Assembly (NCBI GenBank): GCA_947305005.1
Contig: CAMZCM010000019.1
Coordinates: 1-45,544 of the forward strand
Origin: an uncultured Prevotellaceae bacterium
GTDB taxonomy: Bacteria; Bacteroidota; Bacteroidia; Bacteroidales; Bacteroidaceae
Direction: 5' to 3'
Length of the DNA stretch: 45,544 nt
The notes under the pieces are model-generated. The model ran no database searches. It worked only from the letters and a program-made list of their open reading frames with translations, and was not told the DNA's origin. The position numbers and the translations under genes were made by a program. Below are positions 9,942 through 17,640 of this stretch, piece after piece. The number at the start of each line of letters is the position of its first letter. Position 1 is the first letter of the stretch.

Positions 9942-10259
9942 TTAGTTCACCTTAAAGGGAGAAATAGGGCCTTTAGGTTGGTTATCTTCCGGCAAAGCAA
10001 TGGGTCCATTTGCCTGCTCATAGTTTGCCATGTTCTGTTCCAGCAGGCGCATCAGTCTTTTTGCCTGTGCGGGCGACATGATGACACGGCTCTGCACGTT
10101 GGCGCGAGGCATACCTGGATGATGGAACACAAAATCCATAATGAACTCTGTGGGCGTGAAGCCCATGATGGCCAGATTGGAATACACGCCCTTCTCCACC
10201 TCGGGTGTCATATTCACCTGCACCTGTCCTTGTTTCTGTTGATCGTTGTTATTTGCCAT
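9942..10259 (-). CDS. DUF3467 family protein
   Basis: A 105-residue soluble protein of unknown function. The start at 10259 (MANNNDQQKQGQVQVNMTPE) is chosen because the upstream 18-residue extension is hydrophobic and unlike the family. The core NLAIMGFTPTEFIMDFVFHHPG and SRVIMSPAQAKRLMRLLEQN matches DUF3467 as I remember it. In Bacteroidetes it is usually found between rpoC and rpsL; here only the rpsL side is kept, and the upstream side borders a repeat element. It ends in a predicted terminator. Confidence 0.85.
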   Translation of the reverse strand: MANNNDQQKQGQVQVNMTPEVEKGVYSNLAIMGFTPTEFIMDFVFHHPGMPRANVQSRVIMSPAQAKRLMRLLEQNMANYEQANGPIALPEDNQPKGPISPFKVN

Positions 10260-10337
10260 ACTATTTTCTGAACTTAATATGCTTAGTATTATTCTGAAAC
10301 TTAAATTATACACAAATCAAAACTTAAAACTATTTTA

Positions 10338-10643
10338 TTCAACGCAAAGCCGCAAAGTCGCAAAGACAATATTGCAAAAAGCCTTGTTGTTTGCGGACGC
10401 GAAGCCAGTCAAAACGCTGCGCGGGTTTTGACTTAGGCAAAGAGCGCAAAGCAGTTCCTCTTTGAAATACATTTGTTATCCTAAGTGCCAACCCTTTGCG
10501 AACTTTGCATAGCTCGAACCTTGGCGCCAAGCGTCGTTCGTGCGGCTTATGCGCCTTTCCACGCTCGAAGCGAAGGGACGCTTTACACATAAAGAAAGAC
10601 AGCCCATTTGAAAAACTTTGCGACTTGGCGTCTTTGCGTTGAA
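10338..10643. repeat. Inverted-repeat element, solo copy (element A)
   Basis: A 306-bp element bounded by 28-bp terminal inverted repeats at 10338-10365 and 10616-10643 that differ at two positions. The ends are made of short units ending in CGCAAAG. Inside are a hairpin AGTCAAAAC/GTTTTGACT (near 10407-10433), the phrase GAGCGCAAAGCAGTTCCTC, then CCTTTGCGAACTTTGCATA and CGAACCTTGGCG, all shared with the repeats at 15971-17244. It has no coding potential I trust. It looks like a non-autonomous mobile or repeat element. Confidence 0.8.
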
Positions 10644-10837
10644 TGATATTGATATCAAATAGCATAGGGGGCGAAGCGTTGAAAAGAGTTATGCTCTATT
10701 ATATAATATAATTATGGTTCGCGCGCGATAGAGGTTTGATTAAGCAGTACAAAATTACGCAGTTTTGTTCATTATAGAAAATCTATAATAGAAAAACTAT
10801 AATGAAGGGAGGGATATTTGGAACTTTTAACAGCAGA

Positions 10838-10865
10838 AGGGCCCCGTGCTGTTGCACGAGGCCCT
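10838..10865 (-). terminator. Terminator of the secreted-protein/peptide operon
   Basis: AGGGCCCCGTGC (10838-10849) and GCACGAGGCCCT (10854-10865) form a 12-bp stem with one mismatch and a TGTT loop, 35 nt after the peptide stop. The strong GC stem is followed on the minus strand by a moderately T-rich stretch. Confidence 0.8.
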
Positions 10866-10900
10866 CCATCTATGAGTGTTTCTGTCTATTGACAGATTGT

Positions 10901-11062
10901 TTACTCTTCTTCTTCATCGTCCCAGATGTCGTCCCAGTCGCCGGCACCTTTTACGAGGGCATCGCCGTCATCGGCTTTTTTGTCCATGAGGGACAGGGCT
11001 AGAAGGCCTTCTGTCTGCATGAGCTGCGCGTGGAGCTCAGGAGAAATATATTTCTTTTTCAT
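10901..11062 (-). CDS. 53-residue peptide with acidic tail
   Basis: A small open frame starting ATG at 11062 and reading MKKKYISPELHAQLMQTEGL, followed by LALSLMDKKADDGDALVKG and an acidic end with two DDIWDD-like tryptophans and four glutamates. It lies 21 nt after the large secreted-protein gene and before a strong terminator, so it is co-transcribed. The MKKKYI-P-E start resembles many unexplained short Prevotella peptides. There is no signal peptide or cysteine. It may be a regulator, a secreted-peptide precursor or a chaperone-like partner; I cannot assign a function. Confidence 0.7.
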   Translation of the reverse strand: MKKKYISPELHAQLMQTEGLLALSLMDKKADDGDALVKGAGDWDDIWDDEEEE

Positions 11063-11083
11063 AATGTTCAATTATTTACTTCT

Positions 11084-14000
11084 TTACTTCACAATAACAG
11101 TTGTTCCATTCACGATATAGGCTTTGCCCTTCTGCATCTTCTGGACCTTAGCGCCGTTCAGATCGTAGATCTCACCAGCAGCAACACCATCGAAGACGCT
11201 CTTGATAGCAGTCTCGCCACCGAAGAAGAAGGCCTTGACACCAGCGTTAGAAACTGTCAGGTAAGCGTGGTTAGCCTTAACAGTGGTAATGCCTTCGGTC
11301 TCAACCTGATAGAAGCCGACTACGTCATCTTGCTTCTGAAGAACATAAGTATCAACGATAGCAGGTGTATTGGTATACACACCAGTCAGCATACCATCAT
11401 CGTAGCTGAGAGCAGTACCCTGAGCATCGCCAGTCAGTACATCTTCCCATGCGCCTTCGATGATGTAAGGCTTGTTAGCCTCAAGAGCATTGACCTCTTC
11501 GAGATCAAGTTCCTTCTGATCAGCTTTGAGATCGCTGACGCTGTAAGCTTTCACACCCTCAGGCAATTCAGCCACTGCGAACGGCAGGATAACAGTACCC
11601 CAACCAGCAGCAGTGGTGTTGATGGTGATAGAGGGCTTCGTGGTCTCGGCAATGGTGAAGTTAGCCGTGCGGCTGGTGTACATGTCGTTGTTGTCGTTGT
11701 TAGCAATGGCTGCGTTCTGAGCAGTGTTCCAGAGCAGGAACTGACCATCGGTAGCGGCAACACGAATTTCAACTTCCAGAGCGTTTTCAATATTGTCGGT
11801 AGTACGGATCTGTTGGTTGTTACCTGTCTTATGACCGAGTTGAGCGGTCGTAATGTACTGCTGTGTACCATCAGCCTTAGTGACGCTAATCTTATACTTG
11901 TTGCCAGTAGTCTTCGTCAGCTTCAGACCCTGAGCCAGATTGACATTGGTAGGAGCAAGATACTTGATGCCATAGCCGCCCTGATCATTACGAGCACCGG
12001 CAATGAAGGTAACTGCATTACCGTTCCAATCCTTGCCTTCATCAACAATGGTGAGAGCATAAATCTTTTCTGCATCGGGAGCGTTGAGTTCAACATTGTT
12101 GTAAGTCTCAACAGCAGTCGGTACACTCTCAGTTGCAGCGAGTACTTCGTCAATAGTAGCATCAGCATTGTCATAAACTGCTTGAGCCTCGCTGATTGCA
12201 GTAGTCAGAACTGTTGCAGCAGCAGCGGGTTTCTTGAAGACACCATCACCAACATTTGTTATTACGTCAACAGCATTTGCAGTCGTAATCTCAGCAAGCA
12301 GAGCATCTTTGAAGTCAGCAGCAGTAGCCTTGACGAGAACGATGTCACCATAGACATACTGGCTCTGACCACTTGTGTCATAGCTCTTCTTACGAAGTCC
12401 GAGAACATAGTTACCAGCTTCACCAGTCTGGAAAATAGCTTCATAGCTCTTCCAAGAACCTACATTTGAATCTGCGTTAGTAGCATCCAGAGGAAGGTCT
12501 GTAGCAGACAAAGTGACAGAAGAGCCGTCGGGAGCAGTCATGCTAACATAACCGTCCTTCTTGCAGTCGCCCCAACCACCATAAATGAATGTTACCTTAT
12601 AGTAGGTGTTGGCCTTCAGAGGCATTGTATAGCCATCGGCATAACCGTAGTAAGCGCTCTGCTTGGTGAAGAGAGCCTTACCGGAGGAAGTGGCTTGAAG
12701 ACCTGCATTGGAGCCGTCCTGATAGCGTACATTGTAGCCATCGGCTGCAGCATTCTTCACGCGCTGCCATCCATAAGGATTGATATTGCCGCTTGGTGTT
12801 GTTGAGCGATAATCATACTCAAAAGAGCCATCCCAAATAGCATTCACCTCAGTCTCGTTAGCAGTCCAGGTAGCACCTGTGATGGCAGCGGTTGCAGCCT
12901 GTACATCTTCCTGTGCATTTTCGGCATCCTGATCGATAGCCTGAGCAGCAGCAACTGCAGCAACTGCAGCAACATTGTTATAAGGAGCATATTCGCCAGC
13001 CTCGAAGCCAAAGGTATGGGCAGCGATAGCAGCGTTCAGAGCAGCGTAATTTTCAGAAGTTGCTGCAATGAAAGCCTCTTCAGGGGTCAAATCACGAACC
13101 TTCGTGTACTTGACTTTCTGGAAACTTAGCCAGCTGATATTAGCATCAGCGATGTTGAAGTTAAGTGTAAGGGTACCCTGCTTAACAAGGCCCTGAGCGG
13201 TGTATGTGCCAATGTTGAACTGGCTTGTACCAACCTGCTCACCTTCGGTTACATCAACAGCTGCTAAGTCATCTTCGCCACCACCGTTCACGTCCATCGT
13301 GATACCTGTAGCATCAGTAGCAGCAACCCCATTCTTGGAGCGGACGCGAACCCAAGCCTGAACAGAGTAAAGGCCATTGGGCAGGTCGGTGAGGGTACCG
13401 CTGATGGTGCTGTTGGGCAAGCTATTTGCATCGCCAGTCCAGCTCTCATAGAAAGGAACAGAGAAGCCTGTACCATCGTTGTCACCTTCTGTTGACCAAG
13501 TGTTCACATGTAATGCGGGATCAGCTGCGATCTCACCAAGTGCGAAGCCATCACGCAGATATACAGCAGCAGCGTTGTCATTGCCGCCGTGCCAACCTGT
13601 AACTGCAACACCAAGGGTGGTGGCAGCTGCGTTAGCTTCATCATTGGTCAGTGAAGAATTGTCATAGGCTGTCTGAACATCTGCGATAGCATCAGCGAAA
13701 GTAGTAACAGCAGCCGCAGAAGCGAAGTTATGAGCATTCTTGACGGCATTAGCCTTTGTGATAGCTGACAAAGCAGCGGCGTAAGCATCCACAGAAGCCT
13801 GAGCGGCAGCAATGGCAGTAGAGGCTGCATTATAGTTTGCAACAGTCTTTTCGGCGTTGTATGTCTCAATAGCACTAGTCTGTGCTGTAGCCACATCGGA
13901 ATTCATCTTACCTTCGACAGCGACTACGTCGGGCAGACCTGCGCTGACAAGAGTCAAACGGAAGTTATCAAGAGCCAGCCAGCTGCTACTAGCACCTGTA

Positions 14001-15751
14001 CCCGTACCTTCGAAACCAAAGGTAATATCAGCATTGTCATCACATGCAAACTCGACAGCATAATTGTTTACCTCGTCGGCAATCTTAGTTGCCACTTCGA
14101 TGCCACCAGCAAAGACCTTACCAGAGGAAACGCCACGTGTCTTTGCGTCCACCGTGAGACAATAAACACCAGAAGGCATTCCCGTGAGAACCTGACTAAC
14201 CCCGAATGTGCCGTTGGGCTGCCAATGTTCACAATAGTAATTACCATCCTTAGCAAAAGATGTGTTGGTTTGAGTAACCATTCCTGTATTTGTCCAGCCT
14301 GTAAAGCCATCCTCAAAGCTCGGATTGACGAGAAGTGCGGCAGTCAAATCGACATTGGTCTTGTCTGTGGTTGAAATGTATGATTTCAATGTTCCACGAG
14401 CGGATGCGAGAGCATCGTCAAGGTTTTCATCAGTACCATCATTTGCCAAAGCGTCAGCAGCAGATACGTCTAATGAGCCCTCGACAGCAAGTACTGCGGT
14501 TCTGACAGCCTGATAGTTGCTATATGCGGCCACAATCGCGCTGGAAGCATAAGTACTTACAGCGTTATTAATTGCAATGATAGCAGTGGTATAGTCATCT
14601 TCATTATCATATGTTTTATTATTTGCTGTGACTACAGCTGAAATTGCATTGTAGGCGGCAGTTGGAATAGTTCCTTCGGTAGCCTCAGCTGCACTGACAG
14701 CATCTGCTAGGGCTGTCTTATATTCCGTTAAATCAATCGGGCCAACATACTGAAGTTGGAAGTTGTCATACACATTCCAAGAGTTCGTGCGTGTGCCTCT
14801 AGCACCAATAGTAATGCTTCCATTGGTAACTTTTATAGTCTCTGTCCAATCGGTGAAGAAATACTCACCACCATCGCCATTGACGAAATAATCCTCAACT
14901 GTACCCAAAGAAGCTGTTTCAGTTTTCATCTTGATGAAGGGAGATGTCTTCTCAGATGTTCCGCTGGCGATATAAACGACCGGATAGTCTGCACCAGTCT
15001 CGGTATATTCGCGAATCCATCCTTGGGCACGCAGCCTATAGTTACCATTGGGGACGGTGATGGTTTGGCTCAGCGTAAAAGCAGACTGCCATGACTCGAC
15101 CGCATTGTTGGGCGTATGGCTACCACCATTACCCTTTGCCAAGTTATTGTTTGAGGCAACAATAGTCCAAAAGCCCTCCATCGTATTGTTACTGCTCTCA
15201 AAGTTGGCATCACCGATTAAGCAAGTGATATCAGTAGGATTTTCAACTGTAGCAGTCTCAGGAAAGAGATTGGCCCTGTTGATAAGTTTCCAATAGCCAT
15301 AATTAGTAGTGGGTGCCTCTGCATTCAGCAGGATGGACTTAGTGCCATCGGAAGGAGCCACGAGATACGTACCTGCTGCATTGAGTAGAGTATAGGTATT
15401 GTCCATACCATCAACGGGACCGAAAGTCCAAGTCGTAGCACTCACATTCTGATCAACAAAACCGCTACTCTGCAACTGAGCGACGTTCGGGCTACCATAA
15501 GAGAAAGTTGATGTCGTGTACAGCGTATAAACTCCAGACCCATTGTTAGCAAGGGTAAATTTAAGACCACCATTATCAATGCAGGCCTTTGTGCCCCAAT
15601 ATTCGGAGCCACAAGAAAGAAATTTTCCAGCTCCCACATTGTAAAGATAAAAGTCACCATCGGAGGGAACTTGAGCTGTCCACCCCTGAGCATGAACGCC
15701 CATCGTGACCATTGCCGCAAAAGCGGCCAAAAGAAGTTTGATTTTCTTCAT
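11084..15751 (-). CDS. Large secreted multidomain surface protein (1555 aa)
   Basis: Exported protein with a signal peptide (residues 1-21, ending GVHAQ). Residues about 25-160 look like a beta-trefoil or similar carbohydrate-binding fold (DGDFYLYNVGAGKFL). After this come at least two beta-sandwich modules of carbohydrate-binding type (DANFESSNNTMEGFW near 175; LVNPSFEDGFTGWTN near 475), alternating with alanine-rich helical segments of FIVAR-like type (YKTALADAVSAAEATEG near 345). The C-terminus, IYDLNGAKVQKMQKGKAYIV, resembles a sorting tail. No catalytic domain was recognised. Likely a surface glycan-binding or adhesive protein. It has its own promoter and shares an operon with the 53-residue peptide. 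Confidence 0.8.
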   Translation of the reverse strand: MKKIKLLLAAFAAMVTMGVHAQGWTAQVPSDGDFYLYNVGAGKFLSCGSEYWGTKACIDNGGLKFTLANNGSGVYTLYTTSTFSYGSPNVAQLQSSGFVDQNVSATTWTFGPVDGMDNTYTLLNAAGTYLVAPSDGTKSILLNAEAPTTNYGYWKLINRANLFPETATVENPTDITCLIGDANFESSNNTMEGFWTIVASNNNLAKGNGGSHTPNNAVESWQSAFTLSQTITVPNGNYRLRAQGWIREYTETGADYPVVYIASGTSEKTSPFIKMKTETASLGTVEDYFVNGDGGEYFFTDWTETIKVTNGSITIGARGTRTNSWNVYDNFQLQYVGPIDLTEYKTALADAVSAAEATEGTIPTAAYNAISAVVTANNKTYDNEDDYTTAIIAINNAVSTYASSAIVAAYSNYQAVRTAVLAVEGSLDVSAADALANDGTDENLDDALASARGTLKSYISTTDKTNVDLTAALLVNPSFEDGFTGWTNTGMVTQTNTSFAKDGNYYCEHWQPNGTFGVSQVLTGMPSGVYCLTVDAKTRGVSSGKVFAGGIEVATKIADEVNNYAVEFACDDNADITFGFEGTGTGASSSWLALDNFRLTLVSAGLPDVVAVEGKMNSDVATAQTSAIETYNAEKTVANYNAASTAIAAAQASVDAYAAALSAITKANAVKNAHNFASAAAVTTFADAIADVQTAYDNSSLTNDEANAAATTLGVAVTGWHGGNDNAAAVYLRDGFALGEIAADPALHVNTWSTEGDNDGTGFSVPFYESWTGDANSLPNSTISGTLTDLPNGLYSVQAWVRVRSKNGVAATDATGITMDVNGGGEDDLAAVDVTEGEQVGTSQFNIGTYTAQGLVKQGTLTLNFNIADANISWLSFQKVKYTKVRDLTPEEAFIAATSENYAALNAAIAAHTFGFEAGEYAPYNNVAAVAAVAAAQAIDQDAENAQEDVQAATAAITGATWTANETEVNAIWDGSFEYDYRSTTPSGNINPYGWQRVKNAAADGYNVRYQDGSNAGLQATSSGKALFTKQSAYYGYADGYTMPLKANTYYKVTFIYGGWGDCKKDGYVSMTAPDGSSVTLSATDLPLDATNADSNVGSWKSYEAIFQTGEAGNYVLGLRKKSYDTSGQSQYVYGDIVLVKATAADFKDALLAEITTANAVDVITNVGDGVFKKPAAAATVLTTAISEAQAVYDNADATIDEVLAATESVPTAVETYNNVELNAPDAEKIYALTIVDEGKDWNGNAVTFIAGARNDQGGYGIKYLAPTNVNLAQGLKLTKTTGNKYKISVTKADGTQQYITTAQLGHKTGNNQQIRTTDNIENALEVEIRVAATDGQFLLWNTAQNAAIANNDNNDMYTSRTANFTIAETTKPSITINTTAAGWGTVILPFAVAELPEGVKAYSVSDLKADQKELDLEEVNALEANKPYIIEGAWEDVLTGDAQGTALSYDDGMLTGVYTNTPAIVDTYVLQKQDDVVGFYQVETEGITTVKANHAYLTVSNAGVKAFFFGGETAIKSVFDGVAAGEIYDLNGAKVQKMQKGKAYIVNGTTVIVK

Positions 15752-15849
15752 TTTGTTAATAATTAGTAGTTAGTATTTGATTAATTAAAATACATAGAAA
15801 TAAATTCATACATTTATCATAGCATCACTACCATTTATGTACGCGTGCG

Positions 15850-15867
15850 AGACACTATTGAGTGTCT
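15850..15867 (-). promoter_or_regulatory. Hairpin at the start of the 1555-aa gene leader
   Basis: AGACACT and AGTGTCT form a perfect 7-bp stem with an ATTG loop, about 20-35 nt downstream of the promoter -7 element. The next bases, TACGCGACAC, add a partial third copy. It could be an operator or a 5' stabilising hairpin in a leader of over 100 nt. Confidence 0.45.
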
Positions 15868-15886
15868 ACGCGACACTAAAACTGGG

Positions 15887-15918
15887 CAAAGATAGTAAGA
15901 AATACTTAATAAGGTAAA
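15887..15918 (-). promoter_or_regulatory. Promoter of the 1555-aa secreted-protein gene
   Basis: The minus strand reads TTTA, 20 nt, TATCTTTG, one base from the Bacteroidetes consensus TTTG-N19/20-TAnnTTTG. It is about 135 nt upstream of the start codon. Confidence 0.7.
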
Positions 15919-15970
15919 GAAAATAGAAAAAATGTGACAGCAATATGTTGCTAAACATATTTTTCGATAT

Positions 15971-16318
15971 TTTATTCCACGCTAAGACGCTAAGACGCAA
16001 AGCAGTCCTCTTGTGTTTGTTGTATTTAGACATCATCTCTATGCCAAGTGCAAACCTTTGCGAACTTTGCATAACATGAACCTTGGCTATGCCGTTCATG
16101 CGGCTCAGCGAGCTTCCATAGGACAAGCTGCAATGAAAACCTTTGCGTCATTGCGCCTTTGCGGTGGATGAAAACAAAATGGCCAGTTGTATAAAGATTA
16201 TATTCAACGCTAAGACGCTAAGACGCAAAGGATATATTAAAATGACTGTTGGATATAAACTGACGCAAAGCCAGCCCAAACGCTACGCAGGGTTTTGGCT
16301 TAGGCAAAGGGCGCAAAG
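15971..16318. repeat. 348-bp direct repeat, left copy (modules B1 and B2)
   Basis: This copy matches 16817-17164 with a single difference (C at 16299 against A at 17145). It contains two modules. B1 (15974-16169) is bounded by inverted ends: ATTCCACGCTAAGACGC on the left and, reversed, ATCCACCGCAAAGGCGC on the right, with an inner CATGAAC/GTTCATG hairpin. B2 (from 16202) has the left end ATTCAACGCTAAGACGC and a CCCAAAC/GGTTTTGG hairpin, but loses similarity at 16318, before the GxxExxY gene. Confidence 0.9.
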
Positions 16319-16375
16319 GGCTGCGCCTAAATGAAAAAAATTGAGGATTTGTGGTTAAGTTTGGATTATTTGATA

Positions 16376-16383
16376 TACTTTTG
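16376..16383 (+). promoter_or_regulatory. Candidate -7 element for the GxxExxY gene
   Basis: TACTTTTG matches TAnnTTTG and lies 23 nt before the ATG. A TTTG at 16348-16351 is upstream with a 24-nt spacer, somewhat longer than usual. The gene may therefore have its own promoter, outside the repeat. Confidence 0.5.
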
Positions 16384-16406
16384 TATTCTCACACATCATC
16401 AAAACT

Positions 16407-16802
16407 ATGGAAGGAAGAAGCAGCGAAGAGTGTAACGCCCTGAGTCACGAGGTTATTGGTGCAGCTTTAGAGGTGCACAAGCAAGTGGGGCCAGGCTTGT
16501 TAGAAATCGTTTATGAGGAGTGCTTGGCAGAAGAACTTGCCTTGCGTGGCCTCAAAGTAGAACGACAAGTTAGCCTGCCAATTATTTACAAGGGAAAGGA
16601 GATTGGACATCCCTTAACGATAGACATGTTGGTTGAGGACTGCATCATCATTGAGCTAAAGGCTGTAAAAGAGCTGCATGACGTTTACTCGGCTCAGTTG
16701 CTATCCTACCTGAGGTTATCCAATCTCAAATTAGGATTCCTGATCAATTTTAATAGTGTTCAGCTACGCGATGGGTTGAAACGCATTGTGAACGGCTTGT
16801 GA
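16407..16802 (+). CDS. GxxExxY protein, PD-(D/E)XK nuclease-like
   Basis: A 131-residue protein of the GxxExxY family. The naming motif is at residues 30-36 (GLLEIVY, within QVGPGLLEIVYEECLAEEL). A possible PD-(D/E)XK site is Asp73 (LTIDMLVED) with Glu83 and Lys85 (IIIELKAVKEL), followed by a QLLSYLRLSNLKLGFLINF stretch typical of the family. The biochemical role is not established; a nuclease fold is inferred. It sits between two 348-bp repeats made of inverted-repeat modules, and its stop is 14 nt before the right repeat. This suggests it is cargo, or the enzyme, of a repeat-bounded element. Confidence 0.88.
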   Translation: MEGRSSEECNALSHEVIGAALEVHKQVGPGLLEIVYEECLAEELALRGLKVERQVSLPIIYKGKEIGHPLTIDMLVEDCIIIELKAVKELHDVYSAQLLSYLRLSNLKLGFLINFNSVQLRDGLKRIVNGL

Positions 16803-16816
16803 CTTTATAGTTCCAA

Positions 16817-17164
16817 TTTATTCCACGCTAAGACGCTAAGACGCAAAGCAGTCCTCTTGTGTTTGTTGTATTTAGACATCATCTCTATGCCAAGTGCAAA
16901 CCTTTGCGAACTTTGCATAACATGAACCTTGGCTATGCCGTTCATGCGGCTCAGCGAGCTTCCATAGGACAAGCTGCAATGAAAACCTTTGCGTCATTGC
17001 GCCTTTGCGGTGGATGAAAACAAAATGGCCAGTTGTATAAAGATTATATTCAACGCTAAGACGCTAAGACGCAAAGGATATATTAAAATGACTGTTGGAT
17101 ATAAACTGACGCAAAGCCAGCCCAAACGCTACGCAGGGTTTTGGATTAGGCAAAGGGCGCAAAG
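16817..17164. repeat. 348-bp direct repeat, right copy (module C1 and start of C2)
   Basis: Right copy of the repeat at 15971-16318, offset 846 bp, with one mismatch in 348. It contains module C1 (16820-17015, complete with both inverted ends) and the left part of module C2. Such high identity points to a recent duplication or gene conversion. Confidence 0.9.
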
Positions 17165-17244
17165 CAGTCCTCTTGTGTTGGCTATTTATATTAACAAGGA
17201 GAAGTTCATAACCAAGTGCTAAACTTTGCGTCTTTGCGGTGAAT
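17048..17244. repeat. Inverted-repeat module C2, complete copy
   Basis: A 197-bp module starting ATTCAACGCTAAGACGC and ending, reversed, ATTCACCGCAAAGACGC. It carries the CCCAAAC/GGTTTTGG hairpin and the phrase GGGCGCAAAGCAGTCCTCTTG, and then ends without the second hairpin seen in C1. It shows what the truncated B2 module should have looked like on its right side. Confidence 0.8.
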
Positions 17245-17352
17245 GAATAGAAACGACAATGCGAAGGAGAAAGTTGTAAAGATATTTCGAAAGAGATAAA
17301 GAAAGGTAAGAGAGGAGGGTGATTACGGGACAGTAGAGAAAAAAATTGCGGA

Positions 17353-17407
17353 GCTACTGTTGAAAAATTGTTCCTTAGTAGCGGAACAAAAAATCCCACG
17401 CGTGGGA
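17353..17407. repeat. Nested palindromes downstream of the repeat block
   Basis: Three inverted repeats in 55 bases: GCTACT/AGTAGC (17353-17358 and 17377-17382), TGTTCC/GGAACA (17369-17374 and 17383-17388) and the perfect 14-bp palindrome TCCCACGCGTGGGA (17394-17407). The first two cannot form together with full pairing, which gives two alternative hairpins. The rest of 17245-17589 holds no gene I can support. Confidence 0.65.
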
Positions 17408-17589
17408 ATAAATTCCCCTCCTAAGGGTATTTTTAGGGACAAAGGAAGGAAAGGACAAAAATGTAAAGAGATTTCACTGCCAAGACAGAACTTAAATCTG
17501 GCATAAATATAGCCTCAAACATTTAGGTATGGATTTAAGTTGGATTTAAGGTCCATCATAGATAAGCACTTATGTTTCAGACATAAAAA

Positions 17590-17615
17590 GTGCACATGAG
17601 GGGGATCATGTGCAC
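17590..17615 (-). terminator. Terminator of the Ala-rich lipoprotein gene
   Basis: GTGCACATGA (17590-17599) and TCATGTGCAC (17606-17615) form a perfect 10-bp stem with a 6-nt loop, followed on the minus strand by five T residues. It lies 25 nt after the stop codon. This is a textbook intrinsic terminator. Confidence 0.9.
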
Positions 17616-17640
17616 CTTATTATTTATGGTCAGACGGAAA

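Larger units (their letters stand above)
10260..10900. other. Gene-free interval with repeats and a terminator
   Basis: About 640 bases without a convincing gene. It holds an inverted-repeat element (10338-10643), an AT-rich stretch with TATAG-type inverted repeats at 10770-10804 (CATTATAG facing CTATAATG, with TTATAGA/TCTATAA inside), and the terminator of the peptide gene at 10838-10865. Open frames inside the element follow the repeats and are not believed. No remnant of rpoC was recognised. Confidence 0.7.

Noticed and set aside
10339..10665. Open frames inside the repeat modules (also 16143-16334 and 16989-17222)
   Set aside because: They follow the repeat sequence. The last two are alike only because the DNA is duplicated, which is not evidence of coding.
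11030..12469. Plus-strand open frame (479 codons) opposite the 1555-aa gene
   Set aside because: Ser- and Ile-rich product typical of an antisense shadow, with no signal or domain; the minus-strand gene has a signal peptide, promoter and sorting tail.
15978..16010. Possible CRISPR-like array in the ACGCTAAG repeats
   Set aside because: Only two or three short adjacent units without spacers of constant length and no cas genes.
16407..16802. GxxExxY gene as a classical transposase gene
   Set aside because: The sequence lacks a DDE or HUH motif; only a nuclease-like PD-(D/E)XK pattern is visible, so mobility is proposed from context alone.
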